Below, in pieces: positions 48,474 through 59,550 of a stretch of 64,000 bases of DNA. The translations under genes were made by a program, and so were the position numbers. Position 1 is the stretch's first letter; the number at the start of each line of letters is the position of its first letter. The notes below the pieces were generated by a model. It saw only the letters and a program-made list of their open reading frames with translations. It was not told the origin of the DNA and searched no databases. The DNA is from Phoenix dactylifera (taxonomy: Eukaryota > Streptophyta > Magnoliopsida > Arecales > Arecaceae), in assembly GCF_009389715.1 (NCBI RefSeq), contig NC_052409.1:9689213-9753212 (forward strand), read 5' to 3'.

Positions 48474-49244
48474 ATAATGACAATTGTGGTTGTTTGTCCC
48501 ACACAGAATTAAGTCATGCCTGCCCATTATTTGTCGGCAGCATCACATCATCCCTAGACTTGAAAAATTAGGAAGAACCACCCATTCCTTGACTGGTGCA
48601 GTTGCTTGGCCAGGGGACAAGCTATATTTCCAAGCATCCATTTATCAAGAAAAAGACCTGACAATCATGGCGAACATGCATGCACACAACGTTTTTACTA
48701 GGACTGTGACTAGAGCCATACCAACATCAAGCAAGCGTTGATCATAGTCTTTAGGTGCATCGTTCACCCAACCAGTTGATTCCTTCACCCAACCGGTGAA
48801 GAAATTGTACTGATTTTTTTCTTTCAGTGGTGGCGGCAACGATGATGAAATGACGATGACGACAATGATGACGATGATCAGTGATAGCTATCTTAATTGA
48901 TATTGACTTGATGAGTCATGCACTATTAATAAAATATATTTTTTTAAAACAATATTTATTTTATGATTTAAAAATAATTTTTAGAAGAGTATACTTCGAA
49001 TAGTACAATTAATGGTAATCCGACACCATCACGATTTAAATGCCAGATTTCTTAAGAACAAGACTGGTTGGTCCCCGTCAGTCAGTCGCAGCTAAAAATT
49101 CTTGGCCAGCGAATTGGCTTGAGACCACACAAGACGGTCAAGACGACTGAGGCATCCTCCCACTCTCCTCAAGCTGGTCCAAGCCCACATGACATAATAA
49201 GACTACGAACAGTTTGCAACGCTAATTTGAGATTCATCCAAGCG

Positions 49245-49253
49245 CTATATAAC
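49245..49253 (+). promoter_or_regulatory. TATA box of HIPP gene 2
   Basis: ctatataac, 126 bases before the ATG, same position as in gene 1. Confidence 0.6.
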
Positions 49254-49378
49254 TTACCCACTACTACAAGTGATCTTCCCAAGTTTTTCATTTTTTAACC
49301 TCCAACTCTTCTCACTCTGCATTCCTCTTCTCCCACTGAATTCCACTTCTCTTCTTTTTTCATTTGTGATTGTTTAAG

Positions 49379-50296
49379 ATGTCTGCAGACAAGAAGGTAA
49401 CATCTTCGTTATTTGTATCAACAAAATTCATTTTGAGAGTAATGAATGAATTTTGTATTCACCCCCCCACTATCCCAAAAGGATGCCTTTTGCAAGCTGA
49501 TGGTCTCCTCCCTTCTTTCTCCTTTATAACTTTTTGCTTTCGATCTTTTCTCCTAGAATCAAAAAATATTTCTTGGTGGGATTCTTTTGTTATTCTCTCT
49601 CTCTCTCTCTTCTTTATGGAATCTCTTATTTCTATAGTTTTGAATAAATATTTCTGATTCTTCTTAATGAGTTTATAACTAATGAACTTAACTATTTGTG
49701 GTAACTGCAGAAGATTGTGTTGAAATTGTATTTGCATGATGACAAGGCCAAAACGAAGGCTATGGCAAGAGTCTCCAGCCTCCAGGGTATCAATTCATAT
49801 CTTTTCATCTTTGCAAATCTGTTCGAAAGAGAGAGCTTTCTAAAGTTCATGATTAACCAAGTCCACAAGTGCTCCTAAAAGCTTTCTTGCTTCAAATTGC
49901 GTAACTAAAACCATGAATTTTACTGAATTTTAGTAAAACAATTATAAAAAGTAATGGCCTTTTCCGTTCCTTCTTTCTTTCCTTCTCATGCATGAATAAG
50001 TATTGCTAAATATTCTTTCAACAGGGATTGATTCCCTCGCCATAGACATGAATGAGCAGAAGTTGACGGTGACCGGAGACGTCGACCCGGTTGATGTTGT
50101 CCGCAACCTAAGGAAATGCTGGTACACCGAAATTCTTTCGGTCGGACCAGCCAAAGAAGAGAAGAAGAAAGAGGAGCCGAAGAAGGAAGGGGGCGACAAG
50201 AAAAAAGAAGCATACCAGGATTACAAATCTCATGTGACTGTGTACCACTGCGTTCAGTGTGCTGAGGAGAATCCAAATGCTTGTGTAACATGTTAA
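49379..50296 (+). CDS. HMA-domain isoprenylated protein (HIPP type), copy 2
   Basis: Three exons, 49379-49396, 49711-49786 and 50025-50296, GT-AG and in phase; 121 residues. It parallels copy 1: [67 protein letters not shown], a Lys/Glu-rich linker with one extra Gly, and a C-terminal CVTC CaaX box. Differences include LYLHDD for LDLHDD at the end of the first strand, several charge changes in the second half of the HMA domain, and YHCVQCAEENPNACVTC for the copy 1 tail. No stop or frame change, so it is probably functional, and differences cluster at the linker and tail. The CxxC metal site is absent as in copy 1. Confidence 0.92.
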
Positions 50297-50882
50297 TGGT
50301 TGCTCCAACAATCGGAGAAGGAATAGAAGAAACCGATACATGCCCGGGGGTGATGAGTTTATTCCGGTCGAAAGACAGGCTCAAAGATTATAAGGGTGGT
50401 GATGTGAAGGGGATGATGGGAACTAAGATGGTTACTCATGCTGAATTAAGTATATGAATAGAGATAAGTGAATGTTTGGATGTATAAGGATTGTTGGTAG
50501 TCATTACTTAGGAGTTGTTTCTTTTTCTATCTCATGTTTTTCCAGTTGAATATGTGTTTTAAATAGTATGTACAAAAGAAAGAGTCTTCTTCTTCTTTGT
50601 GTGCTTGAAGAAAATGATCTAGATTTACTTTTAATTGGTCGTCACTGGCCAGAAGTACCTGGCCTTTTGTCTTGGGTATATTGACATGCTTAACTGCACA
50701 TACATGGCATGACCAAGCTGTGCATGTCTACTGTTTTATACACACATTCATGCCTAAATTAAACCTCCTCTTGATATTTCAGAATAATATGTTTTTAATG
50801 CCATATCTGAAGTCTCTTGAAACTAAAGCAATGAATTTTTCATTTCCTTACCAAAAGAAAGAGTGCAGCAGATCTCTGGCAT

Positions 50883-51543
50883 CAAGCAGGCACCAAGAGA
50901 TACAAGGGTAAGGAAACATTCCCACGTTTCCTGTGCAGAACTCATCTTGTCTTTAACCCTCTTTTGTTACATCAGGTTATGTTTTCCAGCAGCATGGAGA
51001 TGGTTAATAGGAAAACATTCTTGGTCAAAGAAACTTCATGGAGATTAAACCATAAAAAAACATGCATCTTTAGATGCTAATGTATCCACCGATGTTAACT
51101 CTCATCTTAGCTCATGCATGCTTCAGCAGGTATTGGCTACTTGTCATTCCTTAATGGATTCTTTGGTTTGAATTTTATAAAATCAGGAGGTAATGGCTGC
51201 TTGTCATGGCCTGGCTGTTGCAGCATGTCCAAGTGATTTTAGATTATCATTTGATGATCTGTGATGTTAGCACCATTTTTATCGCATATAAATATAACAT
51301 TGGATTGTGACATATACCTACTGAATTGTCAATCAGCATAAGATATTTAGAGCATAGCTTGTCTTGAATTATTGTAATGGAAGACGACAATTCTCATAAA
51401 TTAGAACGGTCAATAAGACCTCCCTTGCAAAGAACCAGGAACTCTTCACTGAATCTTTAGATAGATGAACTAAACGTGCTCAAATAATTATTCATGAACT
51501 TGTCAAACGGGTTGAAGATAATATTGCTCCTCTGGCCAAACCA

Positions 51544-51578
<35 letters not shown>

Positions 51579-52720
51579 TGCTGTTGAACATAACCACATC
51601 CAAGCAAGAGAATTATATTAGCTTTCAAGGCGTCATCCAAATCAGCTGTCACCTAATAATTGTTAAAAAAATGTCATTTTTTGACCATTTCATGGTTGCA
51701 AGTAATGTCCATGCTAATCTTACATTTTCATTCTGTTCATATATTTCTTCAAGTTCCTTAAAGAAATCACAAATTGTTGAAAATTATTCGTATATTTATT
51801 TTTAATAACAAAATTAGCTGCTGATAGTCATTCCTAATGAGCAAAAACCATTCCATGATGCAAACATATTTATCCAAGAGCTAACTCTCATCTTCATCAT
51901 GCAAACTTCACAGAACTTGGGTACTTGCCACCCCAATTGCTTCTCTAGTCTTAAACTTGTAAATTAGATGGCAACAGCTATTTCATTGGTCACCGTAGCC
52001 AACCTTATAGCCGGCTGATGCCAAATGTCTGAACATGATTTAAGACATCTTTTGTTAAAATTGCATCTAAACATGCTCAGCTGAATATATTAAGATGCAG
52101 GGCCACAACAGGATTGTCTCATGTTTGATAGGAGAAACGCTACTTCAGACTCTAGAGTCACATCTATTATATGATTTGTCATCTTTCTAATGGTTAAGAC
52201 ATCATGAGATGGTATTTTCCAGGTCATCATGTGTTGACCCTGTCAGACACTTAAAGATTAGAGCACCATATCTTATTCTACTTGTCGACCTGGAGTTCAT
52301 CAAACACTTCTAAAATGTAACCTTCCAAGCATGCATACATTTGATCAACTTGAAGAGCATCAGGTCCCCACAAAACTGTTTTTCTGTATATATATGAACA
52401 GGGAACCAAAGCAACATATGCATGCAAACGTTATATGGTGGGTTAAGTTTAAATTTGGGGCAAGTTATGTGACAGTTAAGTCCCAGACACATCCCAAATG
52501 ACAGCAAAGAGAAGCTGGCCATGGTCAAGAAAACAATTGTTGTAGAAATGTAGAGATTACAAGAGAAGATGAAACCTGACAGGAGGTGCTTGAAGCACCC
52601 TGCTGCTCCATTCGATATATTTCAATGAAACCAGAAAGATCAGTAGAATTCTGCATCACAGAAACTCATGACAATACCTGAAAAGAATCAGAATACTAGA
52701 AAAAACAACAGAATATAGAA
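50883..52720. other. Spacer with AG microsatellite
   Basis: No gene seen. Contains an (AG) run at 51547-51575; otherwise unassigned AT-rich sequence. Confidence 0.45.
51547..51575. repeat. (AG)n microsatellite
   Basis: About 14 AG units without interruption. Confidence 0.9.
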
Positions 52721-52724
52721 CACA

Positions 52725-53580
52725 TGCCAAGATTCATTGGATTAGTAGCTAAAGAGAAATTGGTCATTGAAAGAAATAATATTTATATCACTAATTAAAC
52801 TCTGAGTATAATGGTTCACTTATCTTCTCGGCTCTCACTGCCACATAAGAAGCAAACTTACAAATTAAACTCACTGCCACATAACCAACCATTGTCTTTC
52901 AGCTTCAGGAAGGTGGAACCATTTGATCCATGCCCACCAGGGTATGGTAGATGCATCCAAGACTATAGGCTCCCCATAGTAAGATGCTTCAGGATAATCC
53001 TCAAGCCATTTCCTCCTCTAAACGTCGAAGAGGATAGCACATGATGTCAAACGTGAGATAAGTTTTAAAGAAAATATTCACTAGCGAAAGCATGTGACCG
53101 CAAGAATTATTTGGAAAAGTGGCTTTTGGTTTATAACATAATATTTTTAAAATGTTATATCTTTTAACAGTTAATGACTCCAGTGTATGCTCAAGTCTGG
53201 GGGTGGTGGAATTCATGTGGCAAATATCTTTTCGAATCAAATTATGCATCAAGCTCGGCTGCTGCCACTAGCAATACGTACTTTCATCCAGCAATTCATT
53301 TGTACTTCCCAAACTGCATAGAACTACAATAATATAACTTAATCATGCCTGGAAACTCATAAAATTAATTTTATAGGCTGCTATAAGTTTTGGAACTTTC
53401 CAGAAGAACTAGTTAAAGGCTTTTATACCACTCATGACAGCTTAGATTTATTTCCTTATTGTTCATATTTAGGTTACAGAATGAACCACAATAGGTAGGC
53501 TTTCCGACATTGAAGCAACAAAGAACAGGGTTTTCCATACAAATGGAACCTGTTAAAGCTCAAAAATGTCCAAGACAAAG
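52725..53580 (-). pseudogene. LIL3 exon 2 duplicate (partial pseudogene unit a)
   Basis: On the minus strand about 53020-52889 reads [20 protein letters not shown], then [20 protein letters not shown], which is the second exon of LIL3 (light-harvesting-like 3) with several substitutions of normally conserved residues (VFDTS to VLDAS, KRFH to KWFH). The reading is lost right after PEAER. The flanks on both sides match the unit at 53698-54870 (tgccaagattcattggatta at 52725 and 53699; ccatacaaatgg at 53535 and 54839), so this is a tandem duplicate of the LIL3 region that lost the third exon. It cannot encode LIL3. Confidence 0.75.
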
Positions 53581-53697
53581 TATGCAATTGCCTTTCCCTT
53601 TTCTGCTGCAGCAGCAGTGTTGATGAAAGGATTATAACCTAAAATTCTTCTCAAACAGTTTGCTTGACACTAGTGCTTCTTGGGCACATATAGATCA

Positions 53698-56600
53698 CTG
53701 CCAAGATTCATTGGATTAGTAGTTAAAGGGACATTGGTCTTTATAAGAAATAAGGTTCATAGCACTAATTGAACTCTGAGCATAATAGTTCAATTATCTT
53801 GTCCTGAAAAAAAAATGTTGAATTACAAAATCAGCTCACTGACACATAAGAAGCAAAGTTACAAAGTAAAAATGCACCAGGTACAACGAAACTTGTTTTG
53901 GAAAATTCAGTTACTTATTGGAATCACTACTGGTATCATCCTGCCAAGTTGCTTGCCATTGCTTGTCATAGAATGTTGTCTCCACAAGAATCTTTTTCAG
54001 GTTTTCAATATCCTTGATTCCCCTAATTAGCAGCACCCAAACTACTGCTATAAACAATATAGCTTTGCCAAAGAAGTTTCCCATTTGATCAACAAGACCT
54101 AAACCCGTAAACTGTCAACTAGATAAGCCATAAAAAACCCGATAATTGCAGCACGTCCTGCATAATTGCAGATGTTGGAAGTACATTGAGATGGAAATGT
54201 TAAAACCAACCATCTAAAAATTCAGAAGAGATACGATCAACAACCATTCAGTCTTTCAGCTTCCGGAAGGTAAAACCTTTTGATCCATGCCCACCAGGGT
54301 ATGATTGATGTATCAAAAACTATGGGCTCCTCATTGCTAGATGCTTCAGAATAATCTTCAAGCCATTTCCTCCTTCTGGCCTCTAGAAGTATAGGACATG
54401 ATGTCAAATGTGCGATATATTTTAAAAACAAATATCCATTAGCAAAAAACAAGTGACTCTAAGGATTACTAGGATCGGCTTAGAATGTTATGTTTGGTAT
54501 ATCTTCTGACAATTAATGAATCCAGTGGATGCTCAAGTCCTGGGGTTGTGGAGTTCATGTGAAAAATATCTTTGTGAATCAAGCTATGCATCAAGCCCGG
54601 CTACACCATACAGAGATTCATTTATGCTTCCCCAGCAACACCAACTACAGTATATAATTATATAATCATGTCTAGAAGCTCGCAAAATTAATTTTTCATT
54701 CAACTTTATTGAAGTTTTGCATTATAGGCTTGTCACCAAACATGATTGCTTAGGCTCATTTCTATGTTGTTTGTATTGGTGTTATAGCATGTGCCACAAC
54801 AGGCAGGCTTTCCAAAATGAGTAACAAGGAAAAGGATTTCCATACAAATGGGCCCTGTTAAATCTGGTTTGCATCTCTACAATCAAGTTCGCAGTTTTTG
54901 AGTGATGATCTCCTCATGGCTTTTCCAAAGCTCGAAGATGTCTAAGAACAAGTGCAACCTACTCAAGTAATTGAATCTCTAGGAGATCATCACCTTCCTC
55001 TCTTTTTGTTCCTTTCGTAGGTTATCTCATTTTGAAGGGCCACTAAGACAGGGGTGCCATAACCTAGAAAGGGGCACAGAAGGCATCCACATGCCCCACA
55101 GACATGGATGACATCCTAGGACTTCCTCGACTTAGCTGAGTTAGAAGAGAAAATCCATAGCAAATATGCGGAAACCTTTCATCAAGCGTGGAGGATGGCA
55201 ACCAGACCCAACACTCTTGTTATACATATCTCTAGCTATGAAAGTATATAGACATTATAAGGTTACAGGCCTTCAATTCAATAAAAAGTTTCTAAGCTTT
55301 TTTAACAATCAAAGAATGAAACATATAATACAGCTACGGTGACAGAAATTGTTATCCACTTTGTGAAAATCCCAGACCAATCAAAGGATTATTCAACATC
55401 TAATAGAACTGTGAACTGTATATACCTCTTAAACCACTCACCAGAATTTAGAAAATTTTGCAGAACGTTGATAACTGCTAAGAACAAATTCAAGGTTATT
55501 TTGAGTTCTCTTTTTCTTCTCCCCAAACTGTTGCCCAATGTCAACTAAGAAAATCCATCACGAAAATCTTGAGCGAAATTAAGTTTTCTTACGGCAAACA
55601 ATCGAAACAATGATACCAAACAGAAGAACAAGAAAAATAAACCAGAATTTAGGGGCTAAACCCAACAATCCAGGGACAAATCAAACCGTTATTTGAAAGA
55701 AAGATCCCACCCCCATGCTTAGAAAACAAGAATAATAAACTAATGTCAAATTTAGTTCTGATCTGATTATAAAAGAAGCAATTTAAATTATACCGATGGT
55801 CTCACCGGCATCTATAACGGCATCCCATTGTTCTCAAACTGCTTTATTTACCGCACCGCCATTAGAGTCCGAAGGACTCTCCTTCTTCCCCTCCGACATC
55901 TTCTCCAATTTCTCCAACCACCATTCCTGCCCCGGGGCGGCCCAATGCATTTGGAGGTCCAAGGCGAACTCACTGAAGAAGACCTTTTTTTTTTTTAAAT
56001 AAAAAATTTTCAGACAGAAGTCTTCCCTGCACATCTGAGATTCTGAGTATCTGACACCCAAATAATAATTCAGTAAGCGGTGGTTTTGCAATCTGAAGCA
56101 TATCAATGCACACTGTTATGAAATCCAGGAAACCATCAAGTTGCAACAGAAGGGACAACAAATTGGAGGAAAAGTATAAATCTAACTATCAAAGAAAAGT
56201 CCAACAGGCATTCTGATACGGCGTAACGGGGATACCACCAGACACCAGTACATGCATATCAGCATATGAAATTGAAAAAAAAAAAAAAAAACCTTGAACA
56301 GTTGAACTTCATAACCAGATAAACATGAAACAACTCAAACAACTTATTAAATATTAGTTTAACAAGGAATGAAGGAACTTGGGTAGCCGTAGCACAATGA
56401 GGAAAGCCGAAAGCATGTACCTGCCACCTGGAGGCTGGAGGCTGGGCCGCTGGAGAGGGCGGAGCCGCGGAGGACCGAGAAGCGGAGAAGGAGACCAAAA
56501 AAAAAAAAGCATGTACCTGCCGCCTGGAGCATGGAGGCTGGGCCGCTGGAGAGGGCGGAGCAGCGGAGAGCCGAGAAGCGGAGAAGGAGAAGACTGAAGG

Positions 56601-57140
56601 GACGCCGTCTGCCGTCACCCCGTGGGCCCGTGATGCCGGCGACCAGGGACGGCGAATTAGCGAACGGGCAAACCGGCGAAGCCGCGAAGGACGGTGGACG
56701 GAAGAACTAAAGGAGCAAGAAGGATCAAGGAAGAACCGAAGAACGGAAGAAGAGACTAAGAGTTTAGAACTTTAGAGGGCGGGATTTGGGAACTGGGATT
56801 CTGGTGACTACGGCGGATGGAGAAGACGGGCTATGCGCCTATGCCGCTAAGAAGTGTTGTCCCGTAAGCCGCAATTAAGTAACCCCGTTGTCCGTTGCCC
56901 ATTGGCCACTCCTGGATGCTAGATGCCAGGATGGCTGGATCGTAGCCCGTAGGCAGCTATGCTGCCATGCTGGAGGCTTCCGGGTTCCGAGTTGGCGAGT
57001 TGCCAGATTTCCGACTTCGGCTTTGGCTCGGAGGCAGCTATGCTGGACTTTGACTCCCGGACTCGGAGGCCGCCGCCGTGGAGAGGGCGGTGGGAAGGGG
57101 AGAGAACAAGGCCATGGAAATGCTGGTGGGTAGCGTCTGG
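53698..57140 (-). pseudogene. LIL3: LIL3 (light-harvesting-like protein 3) pseudogene
   Basis: On the minus strand: exon 2 at 54245-54382 reads [20 protein letters not shown] and [20 protein letters not shown]; exon 3 at 53911-54157 reads [17 protein letters not shown], then after one missing base [20 protein letters not shown] and [20 protein letters not shown] with a stop at 53911. The loss of one base near 54108 breaks the frame. A likely exon 1 end at about 55806-55860 reads EQWDAVIDA with a GTGAG donor and the right phase for exon 2, but a stop lies just before it. A possible start of exon 1 is ISMALFSPLPTALSTAA near 57130. LIL3 is a plastid membrane protein holding geranylgeranyl reductase for chlorophyll synthesis. 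A working LIL3 must be elsewhere. Exons 2-3 firm, exon 1 pieces tentative. Confidence 0.75.
56412..56597. repeat. Tandem duplication of about 96 bp, GC-rich
   Basis: agcatgtacctgcc(a/g)cctgg at 56412 recurs at 56508, each followed by ggaggctgggccgctggaga and gagaagcggagaaggaga. It lies within the LIL3 pseudogene region; open frames on both strands here are by-products. Confidence 0.85.
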
Positions 57141-58354
57141 GGCGAAGGAGAGGAGGAAGAAGACCTTACATCCTCGTCTCCTCGGCAAGGTGGATTCCCA
57201 TGAGAGGGGCGGGTCACGGGTGAAGGGACTGTGAAGGGACCGCTTCCATGAGTTTCCCCCCGAAAACTCGCAACTCGGACTGAGATTCGACCGATCATTC
57301 AACTTTCCGGGACTTAAATAATTATAGCGCGTACTTGCCGGGCACAATCCCTCGGGTGACAAGTGACCACCAATTATGGCATCGTACTATAATAGTATTT
57401 TTGTTCTGTCCTGTTCACCGTGAGAGATCACCATAAAATCGCAGGAACATTCATCTGTGCCAGAAGAACTTTTTGTATACAAGGACGGCGTTAGCCATGA
57501 TTTTTCGCGCTTATCCTCTTGTCCATGCCTTCAACTCTTTGATAAGGAGCATCGCAAAACCGTTGCAATACTTTGAACAATATCAGAGAAGCAATGATTT
57601 ACCCTCTTGACCTAGGTTAAAGGTTTTTCCTTTCATTAGGTGGCCAAACTCATCGCACCCCTGCACAGTTTGTTTATAGCTCGAGTTGTATCCGTCGTGC
57701 CCTAGTTCTAAAACATAATTATCACGCCGAGATTCAAAACATAATATGGCCATATTATCGAAAGGTATAATCCACGATAATACGAAACCAACATTATATT
57801 TATCTTTTAAATCCATCTCAAATATAATAAAATAAATAAAAATTTAATTTTATTAGCTATTAAATACAATATCAATTTAGAACGTTTAAATTCAAACATA
57901 AATACTAAATCTATAATCCTTATTCAAAAAATTATTGGCTATAAATTCATATTGAATTTTAAAATATTATTTTTTTTAAAAAATCGTCAAGTTTCCTAGC
58001 GCAAACTCCAAGCCTAAACCAACCTCTGTCCCTACTGATTTTATTCGTTTAGTGAGAGAAAAATAAAAATAAAAGTATATGAGCGACACAGTTTAGTAAG
58101 TAAACCTTTCATTATCTTACCGAATCAAGCATAAGTTTTTGCATATCATTGCATTATTTAAAAAAAACAACATATATTACAAAATAAAGCATTTTATAGT
58201 ACAGTATATTAAAATAAGTCATAAAATCAATCCAATATGTAAAAATCATTCATAAAACATGGTTCCTGCTGATAACATAAATAAAATCATTTATCATTGA
58301 TCAAATTACTACTCTCAAACTAAATGTTAAGGTCATTATTATATCCGTGATAGG

Positions 58355-58503
58355 GCAGTAGTCGATAAATATCAACTACTATTATCCGTTGGTAGGATCG
58401 TATGCCAACTATTATTACCCATTGGCAGGATCGTATGCTAACTACTATTACCTGCTGGCAGGGTTGTATGCCAACTACTATTATCCGCTGGCAGAGTCGT
58501 ATA
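58355..58503. repeat. 33-bp minisatellite, about 4.5 units
   Basis: Units begin ggyaggatcgtatgcyaact at 58391, 58424, 58457 and 58490, with a more diverged unit before. As 33 is a multiple of 3 the plus strand reads a repeated 11-residue block (GSYANYYYPLA). It is embedded in a 60-codon open frame with no known family. Confidence 0.9.
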
Positions 58504-59076
58504 AAACTGAATGTCGACCTACTTCACTTTCAAGGGCCATACGTAGCTATATGAGAGCTTTTTTGTTATAGTCATTGAAACAATTTTTCTTAAGTCATAT
58601 ATCTTGAATCATATTTACTTGAATCATACATAAATAAAATACTAAATGGTTTTATAGAGTTTATGGCCCATAAATAAGCATTTAACTGTAGAATAATCAT
58701 AAAATTATTCTTTTCATAACAAAAATATAATTTCATAAATATGAGGTTCATAGTTCACAAATAATGCTTAACGGTAAAACAATCATGGATCCATTAATTC
58801 GCCATAATTATGAGTTTCATAATATCATATGCTTGATTCTTAATTTTAAGAAAATATGATGTCATCAATATTCAACACTATTTTCATAATACCAGAAAAT
58901 AAATAAAAATTTGAAAATTAGTAAGGAGTATAAGGCTTACCTTTTTCGGCTTAGACCGTCAAACTTCACTAGTCGACTCTACTAGACCTATTTAAATTAT
59001 TAACAACAAAATTAATCTCTAATTAATGACTTCAATAAAATAATACGAGAAGACCTAATCGGACAAACGGTGTTTT

Positions 59077-59162
59077 TATATGGATCCTATTTGAACGATT
59101 TGATTAATAAATCATAGGGTATATGGATCCTATTTGAACGATTTGATTAATAAATCATAGAG
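59077..59162. repeat. 43-bp tandem duplication
   Basis: tatatggatcctatttgaac at 59077 recurs at 59120, identical across nearly the whole 43-base unit except the last bases (cataggg against catagag). Confidence 0.9.
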
Positions 59163-59358
59163 TATGGACTCGATCTAGGCCTAAATTAATCAATATGGTT
59201 CATCAATGAAGATTTCAAGAACATTCAACAGGGTCAGAATGATCGGCTAGTAGGCAACTCGGGCACTAAGGCAGAACAGGACCTTTTACAAGAGTCAAAT
59301 TGGATTCATAGATCAAGTCGACAGGACTCAATACTAGGTTCCATAAATCTTCTAGAAA

Positions 59359-59550
59359 GAGAAAGTAGAAACAGAAAATGGAGAGAGAAAAGAGAAAGTA
59401 GAAATAGAAAATGGAGAGAGAAAAGAGAAAGTAGAGAGAAAGTGTAGATAGGAGAGAGAAAGTAGAGAGAGAAAGTGGAGAAAGAATAGTAGAGAGGAGA
59501 AAAAAATAAGAGAGAGAAAGAGGGGTGGTTATCTCTCTCTCTCTCTCTCT
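59359..59550. repeat. GA-rich minisatellite (33-bp units) followed by (TC)n
   Basis: gagaaagtagaaa(c/t)agaaa recurs at 59359, 59392 and partly 59425, period 33, grading into gagagagaaag repeats. A pure TC run lies at 59532-59550. The purine tract and the following pyrimidine tract could pair into a hairpin. Confidence 0.85.

Larger units (their letters stand above)
47852..50882. repeat. Segmental duplication, copy 2 (carries HIPP gene 2)
   Basis: Matches 41692-44337 from cagatagtggacgtactcaa to agaaagagtgcagcag in the same orientation. It is longer because of a LINE insertion at 48133-48473 that copy 1 lacks. Coding exons, splice sites, TATA box and 3' flank are all conserved. Confidence 0.9.

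Noticed and set aside
56259-56618. Minus-strand frame with two copies of an Ala/Pro/Ser-rich block
   Set aside because: Explained by the 96-base GC-rich tandem duplication; no conserved family.
58355-59460. CRISPR-like regular repeats
   Set aside because: Units are directly adjacent without unique spacers; they are ordinary plant minisatellites.
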